Shown here piece by piece: positions 1 through 4,396 of a DNA stretch of 7,516 bases. How positions within the stretch are numbered: the stretch's first letter is position 1; every line of letters starts with the position of its first letter. The stretch is from CAYWFU01 sp964457585. Its GTDB lineage: Bacteria; JACRDZ01. Made by a program: the position numbers and the translations under genes. The stretch lies in the NCBI GenBank assembly GCA_964457585.1, contig CAYWFU010000106.1:1-7516 (forward strand), in the 5' to 3' direction. The notes under the pieces were generated by a model. That model was not told the origin of the DNA. It ran no database searches and worked only from the letters and a program-made list of their open reading frames with translations.

Positions 1-144
1 CTTTCTGATTTTACTGGTAAAAGGAATTATGATTGTATGGGGGCTTGCTTTATTTAGAGGTTTTATATGTGTTATTGGTTTATTACGTTTGGCTTAGGTG
101 AGAGGTTGGATAAAATTATAAGGTTAGTTTGTATGGGGATAAGG

Positions 145-184
145 TAAAATGCCTACTTCATAGTGATTTTATATGAAGTAGGCA
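145..184 (-). terminator. Rho-independent terminator of the leftward operon
   Basis: A perfect 12-bp inverted repeat, TGCCTACTTCAT (150-161) and ATGAAGTAGGCA (173-184), has an 11-nt loop. Read leftward, the stem is followed by ATTTTACC, a short T run; read rightward it is followed by A residues. It starts 35 bp after the stop codon of the antitoxin-like gene, so it most likely ends the leftward operon. The T run is short, so efficiency is uncertain. Confidence 0.75.
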
Positions 185-219
185 AAAATGGGGCTTAGGC
201 TTTGGCAAAAGTTTAAAAT

Positions 220-399
220 CTACCTTCTGGTTTTTTCAAGTGTTGGAAGTTTTAAACCATACTTTTTAATTACTTCTTCTCCATCTCTGCGTATTTTCTC
301 TATTAGCTCTTTTGATGATAAATGTTTTGTCTCTTCGTAATATTCTTCTCTAATCTTATAGATTTCTTCCAAAGCCTTTGACTCTTTTATTTTATTCAT
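220..399 (-). CDS. Small antitoxin-like protein paired with the PIN-domain gene
   Basis: A 59-residue, strongly charged, mostly helical protein. It has a Lys/Glu-rich N-terminal half (KALEEIYKIREEYYEETK), then SSKELIEKIRRDG and a basic tail ending KTRR. No DNA-binding motif is obvious. Its size, its charge and an 8-nt overlap with the end of the PIN gene suggest the cognate antitoxin of a VapC-type toxin-antitoxin pair. A flexible helical antitoxin would wrap the toxin and block its active site. The ATG at 399 is chosen because AGGAG (414-410) lies 10 nt upstream; the TTG at 408 sits only one base from that site. The toxin gene comes first here, the reverse of the usual vapBC order. It is the last gene before the terminator at 145-184. 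The antitoxin role is inferred from context and protein character. Confidence 0.65.
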   Translation of the reverse strand: MNKIKESKALEEIYKIREEYYEETKHLSSKELIEKIRRDGEEVIKKYGLKLPTLEKTRR

Positions 400-871
400 A
401 CTCAACAATCTCCTGTGGGTTTACAATTTCAATTTCTTTATAACCAAAAAGTCTATTAACTGCATTAATTCCCTGACGGGTTGAAAAACGAACGATATGT
501 TTCATGTTCCAGCTAACTATCATATTTAGATCATTTACTACAGCCAGAGCTATGTGTAAAATGTCATTTTTGTGATTTGCTGTTAAAACTCCTGCTTCAA
601 TATATTTGTTGGCTAGTTGTTCGACTTCTTCTGATACTTCTAATATGACAGGTTTTTTATCATTAATCAAGTCTATCATATCACTGCGTTTTGGTTCTTC
701 TTTTGTTTTTTCTAATTCACCAAGGACTAAATAAGAAATAAAGATTTCATATAGATTTAATTGTTGAAAAAACTTTTGTGTAATCTCCTGTTTTTCAGGT
801 GCATCGTCTGTAAACATAAAATTCCAGAGGGTTGTTTCAAGATAAATTTTAGGTTTTCTTATAAATTTCAT
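392..871 (-). CDS. PIN-domain RNase, VapC-like toxin
   Basis: A 159-residue PIN-domain protein, full length for the family. Family members are Mg2+-dependent endoribonucleases, often toxins cutting tRNA or rRNA. The visible acidic residues are E12 in KIYLETTLWNF, where many PIN proteins have Asp, E52 in YLVLGELEKT, and D103 in HKNDILHIALA. The segment MIVSWNMKHIVR (about 117-128) matches the strand and loop carrying the last active-site position, and GYKEIEIVNPQEIV (143-156) is a typical C-terminal strand. The start at 871 is one base after the stop of the topoisomerase-like gene, with AAGG about 9 nt upstream, so the two are probably co-transcribed. Its 3' end overlaps the antitoxin-like gene. 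On a plasmid-like element the likely job is post-segregational stabilisation. The PIN fold is clear; toxicity is inferred. Confidence 0.85.
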   Translation of the reverse strand: MKFIRKPKIYLETTLWNFMFTDDAPEKQEITQKFFQQLNLYEIFISYLVLGELEKTKEEPKRSDMIDLINDKKPVILEVSEEVEQLANKYIEAGVLTANHKNDILHIALAVVNDLNMIVSWNMKHIVRFSTRQGINAVNRLFGYKEIEIVNPQEIVEYE

Positions 872-872
872 T

Positions 873-1943
873 TTATACAGCCTTTTTAATTTGCGGGTGT
901 TGCAGATTTTCTAAAAACTTAACTATTGCCATGTCTTCGAGTTCTTTTCTTAATGCTATCATGGCATTACGTTTTTTGATTTTGTCCGATGATTCTTTTA
1001 AAAGCGGGGTGGCTGCTTTGTCAAAAAGCTGGTTTATAAGGTCAAAATCAAATTCGTCTGATTCTAACCCGTGTGTCTTTTGTCCTTTTTTCCAGTTTGA
1101 ACCATCCAGCCCGCCAGTAAGTTTAACCCAAGCCTCTGTTGTTGGGTTATCCCATGTGTTTTTGGGCAACAAATACCAGAAGTCTTTTATTGGTTTTGGA
1201 AAGTTTGCCGGAATTGCCAGTTCGTACCAGGGACGTTTTTTAGGGGCATTACCCCATTGGTTATACAAATATAGATTTTTTAGTCCTGAATCCTTAAAAT
1301 GATAGCTTAATTCTTCTGCTACGTTATAACCTGAAGGGTCAAAGTCGGCAAAAGTTATTAAATAAAAAGTTTGGTTCAAATCAATCTCATATTTTTGCAT
1401 TTCTGCAACCATATAATTAACTGTCATAAAAGATGGTATGCCTCCAGTTGTAATAACATGGCATCCGTAATTATTGTGGAGGTCTTCCATTATTGTTACA
1501 TAGCCGTCTTTTTCAGCACCTAAAATTATATGGGGGTTATCAAAACCCAGCTTCCATGTTCCGGCATCCCTGTCTCTAAAATTAAAATCACGGTAACTAA
1601 ATAAACCCTTACGAACCATGTCGGTTAATTCGGAACACATAAGATTATACATATCTCCCCGTAAGGGTTTATGCACAGAGAATTTTTTTTTGATGTAATA
1701 CCACATCCCACGAATGAAACCGTTTTTTTTGTAAAAGTCAGGTGGGTTGCCTTGTTTAATTCTACAGTAAATTTGCCATAACAAATTTCGCATTAAAGGG
1801 ATTTTCTTTATACCGTCAGTTGTAGGATAACCAAAGTATTGTCTGATTTCTTTTAAATCCATATCCATAATGTATTTAGGAAGCTGGATAATGCCAAGCT
1901 CATTAAGGACTGTTTGAATATCGTTTTTATTGGTCAGCCACAT
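873..1943 (-). CDS. Topoisomerase VI subunit A/Spo11-like protein (orphan, mini-A type)
   Basis: A 356-residue protein that reads as a winged-helix domain followed by a TOPRIM domain. In the N-terminal part, FIRGMWYYIKKKF (76-88) has the R-x-h-aromatic-Tyr pattern around the catalytic tyrosine of Topo VI A and Spo11, making Y82 the candidate nucleophile. KGLFSYRDFNF (112-122) could be the second part of the winged helix. The TOPRIM segment starts at HIILGAEKDG (138-147), giving metal ligand E144, continues with VITTGGIPS (163-171), and has the D-x-D motif in FADFDPSGYN (D200, D202). The order and spacing match Topo VI A. No GHKL-ATPase B subunit is encoded in the window. Orphan A-like proteins called Mini-A are known from plasmids and integrated elements. 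The ATG directly follows the stop of the 80-residue gene, with GAGGA 7 nt upstream, implying translational coupling. A role in decatenation, recombination or replication of the element is inferred. Confidence 0.7.
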   Translation of the reverse strand: MWLTNKNDIQTVLNELGIIQLPKYIMDMDLKEIRQYFGYPTTDGIKKIPLMRNLLWQIYCRIKQGNPPDFYKKNGFIRGMWYYIKKKFSVHKPLRGDMYNLMCSELTDMVRKGLFSYRDFNFRDRDAGTWKLGFDNPHIILGAEKDGYVTIMEDLHNNYGCHVITTGGIPSFMTVNYMVAEMQKYEIDLNQTFYLITFADFDPSGYNVAEELSYHFKDSGLKNLYLYNQWGNAPKKRPWYELAIPANFPKPIKDFWYLLPKNTWDNPTTEAWVKLTGGLDGSNWKKGQKTHGLESDEFDFDLINQLFDKAATPLLKESSDKIKKRNAMIALRKELEDMAIVKFLENLQHPQIKKAV

Positions 1944-2186
1944 TTAAGCGTCCTCGTCCTGTAATTGTTTTAAAGCATCTCTGGCAAGCTGGGATAATTC
2001 TTTATCAGTAATTGAGTCAGGTTTTTTGCCTTTACTTTTAAGCCATTCTTTAAACAAATATCTTGAATGCCATAAGGCAAATTCATTAAAAAGGTTTTCA
2101 TCCGGATAGATAGTATTTTTTAATAACCATTCGTCAATTACTTCTTTTGGAAAGCGTAAAAGGTTACTTACTTTGGTGTATGGCAT
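1944..2186 (-). CDS. Uncharacterised 80-residue protein coupled to the Spo11-like gene
   Basis: I do not recognise this family. The 80 residues are predicted to be mostly helical and soluble. The protein starts MPYTKVSNLLRFPKEVIDEW and has an aromatic middle (FALWHSRYLFKEWLKSK, about 36-52) and an acidic C-terminal helix ending LQDEDA. There is no signal peptide, membrane segment or cysteine pair. Its stop codon abuts the ATG of the Topo VI A-like gene, and the ribosome binding site for that gene lies within its last codons, so it may be a partner or regulator of that protein. The ATG at 2186 has no clear Shine-Dalgarno sequence. It lies only 18 bp from the inferred IS607 end, so the insertion may have removed its normal leader or part of its N-terminus. 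No other in-frame ATG exists. Confidence 0.65.
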   Translation of the reverse strand: MPYTKVSNLLRFPKEVIDEWLLKNTIYPDENLFNEFALWHSRYLFKEWLKSKGKKPDSITDKELSQLARDALKQLQDEDA

Positions 2187-2204
2187 AGCTTTATCGTGAA
2201 CCGA

Positions 2205-2300
2205 CCTATTTTCATTAACAAACGCTAATAATGCAGACAGAAATTACTCTGTCTGGAGAGGTCTCTCAATGCACGAAGAAATATTCCCCGTGCTCCGTTA
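2205..2300 (-). ncRNA. Candidate omega-RNA scaffold at the tnpB 3' end
   Basis: TnpB proteins use a guide RNA processed from the 3' end of their own transcript, ending at the element boundary with the guide taken from flanking DNA. Here the last tnpB codons encode a strong hairpin: CAGACAGA (2234-2241) and TCTGTCTG (2248-2255) form an 8-bp stem with a 6-nt loop. GAGAG/CTCTC (2256-2260 and 2263-2267) lies beside it and could join a pseudoknot. The stem sits 20-50 nt inside the predicted right end, where an omega-RNA stem is expected. If the boundary is right, the guide would be read from about 2204 leftward into the leader and start of the 80-residue gene. The RNA's 5' limit is not visible. 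Confidence 0.4.
2215..2223 (+). repeat. IS607 right-end subterminal inverted repeat
   Basis: TTAACAAAC here is the inverted partner of GTTTGTCAA at 3936-3944, with one mismatch. The similarity continues inward loosely (gctaataat here, agtaaataat at the other end). It lies 2 bp past the tnpB stop and is a likely TnpA-binding segment. Confidence 0.5.
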
Positions 2301-3367
2301 ATATCTCTATCGATCCTTAGATTATCCATTTTAATAAATTTTCGTCCGCCAAGATTGTGAATAATCTCACCTGTCCAACTATTAGTTTTCGAGGTGTACG
2401 CTTCATTACAGTCTATTATTATTTTACCTAATTCAAAAGCCTTATGTTTAATGAATTGTTTAAACCTATAATGAGCCAATGTGAGCATTTGGCGAACACT
2501 CTTTTTATGTAATTTTCTTTTGGCTTTGCGACACATATTTGATGTCTCAAATGAAGGAAGAAATACAATGTCAAAATTAGTAAGTAAAAATCTTGCTGCT
2601 TTATGGTGAAGTTCGTCTATTAAGTCGGATAACTTCCACCTGATTCGTTTTTGTGCTTTCTTCATTCTGCATTTTTTAACAAAATTTTTAGTGTTAGAAG
2701 TTCTGGAGATTAAGTCATCCAAATAATAACACAACCTCTGAATGCGACCAATACTATATTCTCCCATTTTGCCAAAAGAACTTTCACTAAAGAAAGTAAT
2801 AAATGTGCGTATTCCCGGATCGATAGCAACTATTCGTCCTTGGTTCTCGGACTTCATAATTTTTTCTTTACAAGGAATACACAAATAATACCTTCCATTA
2901 TTGAATACAAGTCTGCAATCTCCAATATCTTCCGGTAATTGTTCACTAAATTTTAATCCATCACCTGAAATAGTGTAATATATTCCTCCTTTCTTTATTG
3001 CACTTTTTGGTATATAACATGATTGTATCGGAGCTTTACGACTTTTGAATTTAAGATTAAAAGACTTCCCGGTAATTTTAGTTTTAATTTTATTAGTAGT
3101 TAAAGCGTCACAGGAATCTTTAACTGCTATTTTTTTTATCTGGTAAGGAACAATTTTAACATATTCGTGTTCGGATAAAGCATGAATTATATTATTGGCA
3201 ATATCTGTCCATTTAGGTCTAGTACCAATGATATTATTCAAATAATCAATGGTTTTGTTATATACTAATCTAGCAATTCCAAACCATTGTTTAAATAATA
3301 TTTTCTGTTCTTTGGTCGGATATATCCTTATCTTTTTTGATTTTGTCACTATATTTTCTGAGTCCAT
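2225..3367 (-). CDS. tnpB: IS607-family TnpB, RNA-guided nuclease relative lacking zinc-ribbon cysteines
   Basis: A 380-residue TnpB, close to the usual length of about 400. It has the N-terminal KKIRIYPTKEQKILFKQWF signature (about 11-29), a helical middle, and a RuvC-like core with D183 in AIDPGIRTF, E274 in LPSFETSNM and D355 in IDRDINGARG. The catalytic triad is therefore intact. TnpB cuts DNA under guidance of an RNA from the element's right end and helps retain the element. Oddly, the insert before the last Asp reads TSKTNSWTGEI then KFIKMDNLRIDRD, with none of the CxxC pairs normally found there. The frame stays open upstream to 3787, but that part is the antisense-free shadow of tnpA, so ATG 3367 is preferred; ATG 3388 (387 residues) is the alternative. 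Neither has a strong ribosome site, and both overlap tnpA, suggesting translational coupling. Confidence 0.93.
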   Translation of the reverse strand: MDSENIVTKSKKIRIYPTKEQKILFKQWFGIARLVYNKTIDYLNNIIGTRPKWTDIANNIIHALSEHEYVKIVPYQIKKIAVKDSCDALTTNKIKTKITGKSFNLKFKSRKAPIQSCYIPKSAIKKGGIYYTISGDGLKFSEQLPEDIGDCRLVFNNGRYYLCIPCKEKIMKSENQGRIVAIDPGIRTFITFFSESSFGKMGEYSIGRIQRLCYYLDDLISRTSNTKNFVKKCRMKKAQKRIRWKLSDLIDELHHKAARFLLTNFDIVFLPSFETSNMCRKAKRKLHKKSVRQMLTLAHYRFKQFIKHKAFELGKIIIDCNEAYTSKTNSWTGEIIHNLGGRKFIKMDNLRIDRDINGARGIFLRALRDLSRQSNFCLHY

Positions 3368-3884
3368 GCATTCTACAGGAGAAGACATGTAGGATTGCCA
3401 ATAAATCCTGGGTGAGTTCTTGTTGGGGTGAATAAACAAGGTTTTCGAGAACCATGATTTGTCCACCGTTTTGTTCGACCAGATATTGTATGAGCTCAAA
3501 TCCGAACCTGCATAAACGATCTCTGTGGGCAACGATAATTGTGAGCTTATCTCCTTGCAGTATTCGTCCCAATATGGTGTGCAATCCTTTTCGTTTGAAG
3601 TTAAGTCCGCTTCCGATATCTTGAATGATTTCGGCTTCAGGAAATTGCTTTTGCATAAATAAGACCTGTCTTGCAAGGTCGTCTCGTTGTTTTCCTGAAC
3701 TGACCCTGCAATAACAGATAACAGTTTGTTCAGGTTTTCTTCCTCTGATATATGAGGTGGTATCGTATAATCGTTGTCCTGCCTCATTTTTTATATACTC
3801 AATCCTTCCTATTTTAGAATACTTCCTTAAAGTATTTGCATGTAAACCTAATATCTTACATGCTTTCTTACTGCTAACATACAT
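3291..3884 (-). CDS. tnpA: IS607-family TnpA, serine site-specific recombinase
   Basis: A 197-residue transposase of normal family length. Residues 1-45 form a MerR-like helix-turn-helix (SSKKACKILGLHANTLRKY, then a wing with GQRLYD). The serine-recombinase domain follows: VICYCRVSSGKQ places the nucleophile at S62 with R60 beside it, then IGSGLNFKRKGL (90-101) and AHRDRLCRFGFE (119-130) with conserved arginines, and a C-terminal FSCRMHGLRKYSDKI helix. It would cut and rejoin DNA via a 5'-phosphoserine link to excise and integrate the element. The start at 3884 has AAGGA 8 nt upstream and a consensus-like promoter at 3916-3944. It overlaps the start of tnpB by about 77-98 bp. No key residue is missing, so the element could be active. 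Confidence 0.95.
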   Translation of the reverse strand: MYVSSKKACKILGLHANTLRKYSKIGRIEYIKNEAGQRLYDTTSYIRGRKPEQTVICYCRVSSGKQRDDLARQVLFMQKQFPEAEIIQDIGSGLNFKRKGLHTILGRILQGDKLTIIVAHRDRLCRFGFELIQYLVEQNGGQIMVLENLVYSPQQELTQDLLAILHVFSCRMHGLRKYSDKIKKDKDISDQRTENII

Positions 3885-3923
3885 ATTGATATTCCTTATT
3901 AGTATTTATAATTATATGTTAGC
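3873..3923. promoter_or_regulatory. Inverted repeat around the tnpA promoter and start, possible TnpA operator
   Basis: GCTAACATA (3873-3881) and TATGTTAGC (3915-3923) form a perfect 9-bp inverted repeat with centres 42 bp apart, four helical turns. One arm overlaps the tnpA start codon region and the other covers the -10 box. A dimeric MerR-like TnpA bound here could both repress its own promoter and organise the transposon end. This function is inferred. Confidence 0.5.
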
Positions 3924-3944
3924 ATATTATTTACTGTTTGTCAA
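3916..3944 (-). promoter_or_regulatory. tnpA promoter
   Basis: On the minus strand TTGACA (3944-3939) is followed by a 17-bp spacer and TAACAT (3921-3916). The -35 is a perfect consensus and the -10 matches at 4 of 6 positions. Transcription would start near 3910, about 25 nt before the tnpA ATG, with AAGGA in the leader. The -35 overlaps the subterminal repeat of the element (3936-3944). Confidence 0.65.
3936..3944 (+). repeat. IS607 left-end subterminal inverted repeat
   Basis: GTTTGTCAA, the inverted partner of TTAACAAAC at 2215-2223 with one mismatch. It overlaps the tnpA -35 box and lies next to the proposed AGG junction core (minus strand, 3947-3945). Confidence 0.5.
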
Positions 3945-3969
3945 CCTTACAACTTGAACATCTGATTAA

Positions 3970-3975
3970 ATTATA
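3970..3975 (-). promoter_or_regulatory. Orphan -10 element, possible original promoter of the accessory operon
   Basis: A perfect TATAAT on the minus strand sits just outside the inferred IS607 left end, without a good -35. If the element were removed with its AGG core, transcription from here would start about 35 nt before the ATG at 2186. This suggests the insertion landed in the 5' leader of the accessory operon. The evidence is a hexamer and a distance only. Confidence 0.3.
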
Positions 3976-3980
3976 CACTT

Positions 3981-4029
3981 GGTAAAAAGCAAAAATGTTG
4001 TTTTTAGTCCGTAGGACGGCTTTTTATCA
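3981..4029. repeat. Three-stem palindromic element, copy A
   Basis: The outer stem is GGTAAAAAGC (3981-3990) with GCTTTTTATC (4019-4028), 10 pairs including one G-U. It encloses two hairpins: AAAAA/TTTTT (3991-3995 and 4001-4005) and GTCC/GGAC (4007-4010 and 4014-4017). A second copy with the same orientation and the same three stems lies at 7375-7429. On the minus strand it ends in a T run, so this copy could also act as a terminator after rep. The matching design in two places suggests a dedicated structured element; its role is unknown. Confidence 0.65.
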
Positions 4030-4052
4030 GATACATCATTATTATAAGCTGA

Positions 4053-4075
4053 CAATTTGGAGTTACTCCAAATTG
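4053..4075. promoter_or_regulatory. 10-bp hairpin in the putative origin region
   Basis: CAATTTGGAG (4053-4062) and CTCCAAATTG (4066-4075) pair perfectly around a 3-nt loop. No T run follows on either strand, so it is probably not a terminator. It lies between structured element copy A and the A/T tract, and may be a protein-binding or primosome-type hairpin. Function inferred. Confidence 0.6.
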
Positions 4076-4090
4076 AAAAATATAAAATTC

Positions 4091-4123
4091 ACTAAAAAAA
4101 AAATATATATATTCTTTTTTAGT
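4091..4123. other. A/T-only tract with flanking inverted repeat, candidate DNA-unwinding element
   Basis: ACTAAAAAA (4091-4099) and TTTTTTAGT (4115-4123) bracket a run made almost only of A and T with an alternating TA core (about 4103-4111). It sits directly beside the first pair of GTGGGCAT repeats. Easily melted DNA next to iterons is the usual layout of a theta-type origin. Confidence 0.45.
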
Positions 4124-4138
4124 GGGCATGTGGGCATA
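4113..4138 (+). repeat. Long iteron, plus-strand copy, mirror of 4355-4380
   Basis: A 26-bp unit: TCTTTTTT followed by AGTGGGCATGTGGGCAT and A. The minus strand of 4355-4380 carries the same unit with only one adjacent swap (GC to CG). It contains two abutting GTGGGCAT boxes (4122-4129 and 4130-4137). The two units face each other across about 215 bp. Confidence 0.75.
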
Positions 4139-4176
4139 CTATTGAAATTAAGTAATACTGCTAATTTGAATGGTCG

Positions 4177-4205
4177 CCACTATCATAGTGGGCATTAGTG
4201 GGCAT
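4177..4205 (+). repeat. Paired GTGGGCAT boxes with small dyad
   Basis: AGTGGGCATTAGTGGGCAT (4187-4205) has two boxes 10 bp apart, one helical turn. The first also forms a dyad with the preceding bases: CCACTA (4177-4182) and TAGTGG (4186-4191). The spacing differs by 2 bp from the abutting pair at 4122-4137. Confidence 0.65.
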
Positions 4206-4262
4206 ACCCCATTTTTCAACATCTATAATAGGTATGATTGGGGTTTCAAATACTGATAAAAC

Positions 4263-4284
4263 CTTAACTGTTACTTAACCGTTA
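4263..4284. repeat. Tandem 11-bp palindromic repeats TTAACNGTTA
   Basis: CTTAACTGTTA (4263-4273) is followed immediately by CTTAACCGTTA (4274-4284). Each contains the self-complementary core TAACNGTTA. The exact 11-bp period puts both on the same DNA face, suggesting cooperative binding of a dimeric protein other than the one reading GTGGGCAT. Confidence 0.55.
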
Positions 4285-4287
4285 AAT

Positions 4288-4323
4288 ATGATGCCCACAT
4301 CGCCACTTTCCAGTGGGCATCAT
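4288..4323. repeat. 11-bp dyad built from opposed iteron boxes
   Basis: ATGATGCCCAC (4288-4298) and GTGGGCATCAT (4313-4323) form a perfect 11-bp inverted repeat around 14 nt. The spacer holds a further GTGGCGA box on the minus strand and an alternative small stem, CCACT/AGTGG (4303-4307 and 4312-4316). The left half repeats a 17-bp string, ATGCCCACATCGCCACT, found again at 4356-4372. Confidence 0.7.
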
Positions 4324-4354
4324 TTAACAATAGTTATAATGCCAGTTATATACC

Positions 4355-4380
4355 TATGCCCACATCGCCACTAAAAAAGA
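4355..4380 (-). repeat. Long iteron, minus-strand copy, mirror of 4113-4138
   Basis: Read on the minus strand: TCTTTTTT, then AGTGGCGATGTGGGCAT, then A. It differs from the plus-strand unit at 4113-4138 only by a GC to CG swap. It ends 17 bp before the rep stop codon and closes the repeat-rich region on that side. Confidence 0.75.
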
Positions 4381-4396
4381 TAGAAGAAAAAAAAAA

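Larger units (their letters stand above)
2205..3946 (-). mobile_element. IS607-family insertion sequence, autonomous (tnpA + tnpB)
   Basis: The element is defined by an overlapping serine-recombinase tnpA and tnpB, both intact and both leftward, the diagnostic arrangement of IS607. The ends are inferred. Near-terminal 9-bp inverted repeats, TTAACAAAC at 2215-2223 and GTTTGTCAA at 3936-3944, match at 8 of 9 positions. Both proposed junctions share AGG on the minus strand (CCT at 2205-2207 and 3945-3947), a plausible crossover core because this family makes no target duplication. The insertion lies between the Rep/origin block and the accessory operon, 18 bp from the 80-residue gene. The boundaries could shift by several bases. 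Presence of the element is near certain; exact ends are moderate confidence. Confidence 0.85.
4091..4380. other. Putative iteron-type replication origin downstream of rep
   Basis: A gene-free region with GC-richer repeats set in AT-rich DNA. The 8-mer GTGGGCAT occurs on the plus strand at 4122, 4130, 4188, 4198 and 4313, and on the minus strand at 4291-4298 and 4356-4363. The variant AGTGGCGA occurs on the minus strand ending at 4174, 4300 and 4365. The region also holds an A/T tract, tandem palindromes at 4263-4284 and a dyad at 4288-4323. It begins 17 bp after the rep stop codon. Repeats next to a rep gene are typical of origins bound by the Rep protein or an initiator. An operator for the RHH regulator is the alternative. 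Confidence 0.6.

Noticed and set aside
2..97. Hydrophobic plus-strand frame open from the left edge, with an ATG at 29 after AAGGA
   Set aside because: It could be the tail of a membrane protein entering the window or a 22-residue peptide, but the ribosome spacing is short and nothing else supports it. A second frame is also open to 57.
931..1302. Plus-strand open frame of 123 codons
   Set aside because: It lies wholly opposite the Topo VI A-like gene, has no ribosome site, and its serine/phenylalanine-rich text is typical of an antisense shadow.
873..1943. JetD-type (Wadjet) TOPRIM nuclease
   Set aside because: JetD also has a Topo VI A-like TOPRIM, but no JetA, JetB or JetC gene is present. 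The RGMWYY winged-helix motif fits a Topo VI A/Spo11-like assignment better, though this is not excluded.
3368..3787. Upstream extension of the tnpB frame giving a 520-residue protein
   Set aside because: These 140 codons lie inside tnpA in another frame and show no family similarity; TnpB signatures begin after ATG 3367.
3757..3957. Plus-strand open frame of 66 codons with hydrophobic C-terminus
   Set aside because: It overlaps the start and promoter of tnpA on the opposite strand and resembles translated AT-rich noncoding DNA.
3995..4198. Plus-strand open frame of 67 codons across the repeat region
   Set aside because: It runs through structured element copy A, the hairpin and the iterons, and its text is dictated by those repeats; no ribosome site precedes it.
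4113..4380. CRISPR-like array
   Set aside because: The repeats are short (8-17 bp), occur in both orientations and have irregular spacing, unlike direct 25-40 bp CRISPR repeats with uniform spacers.
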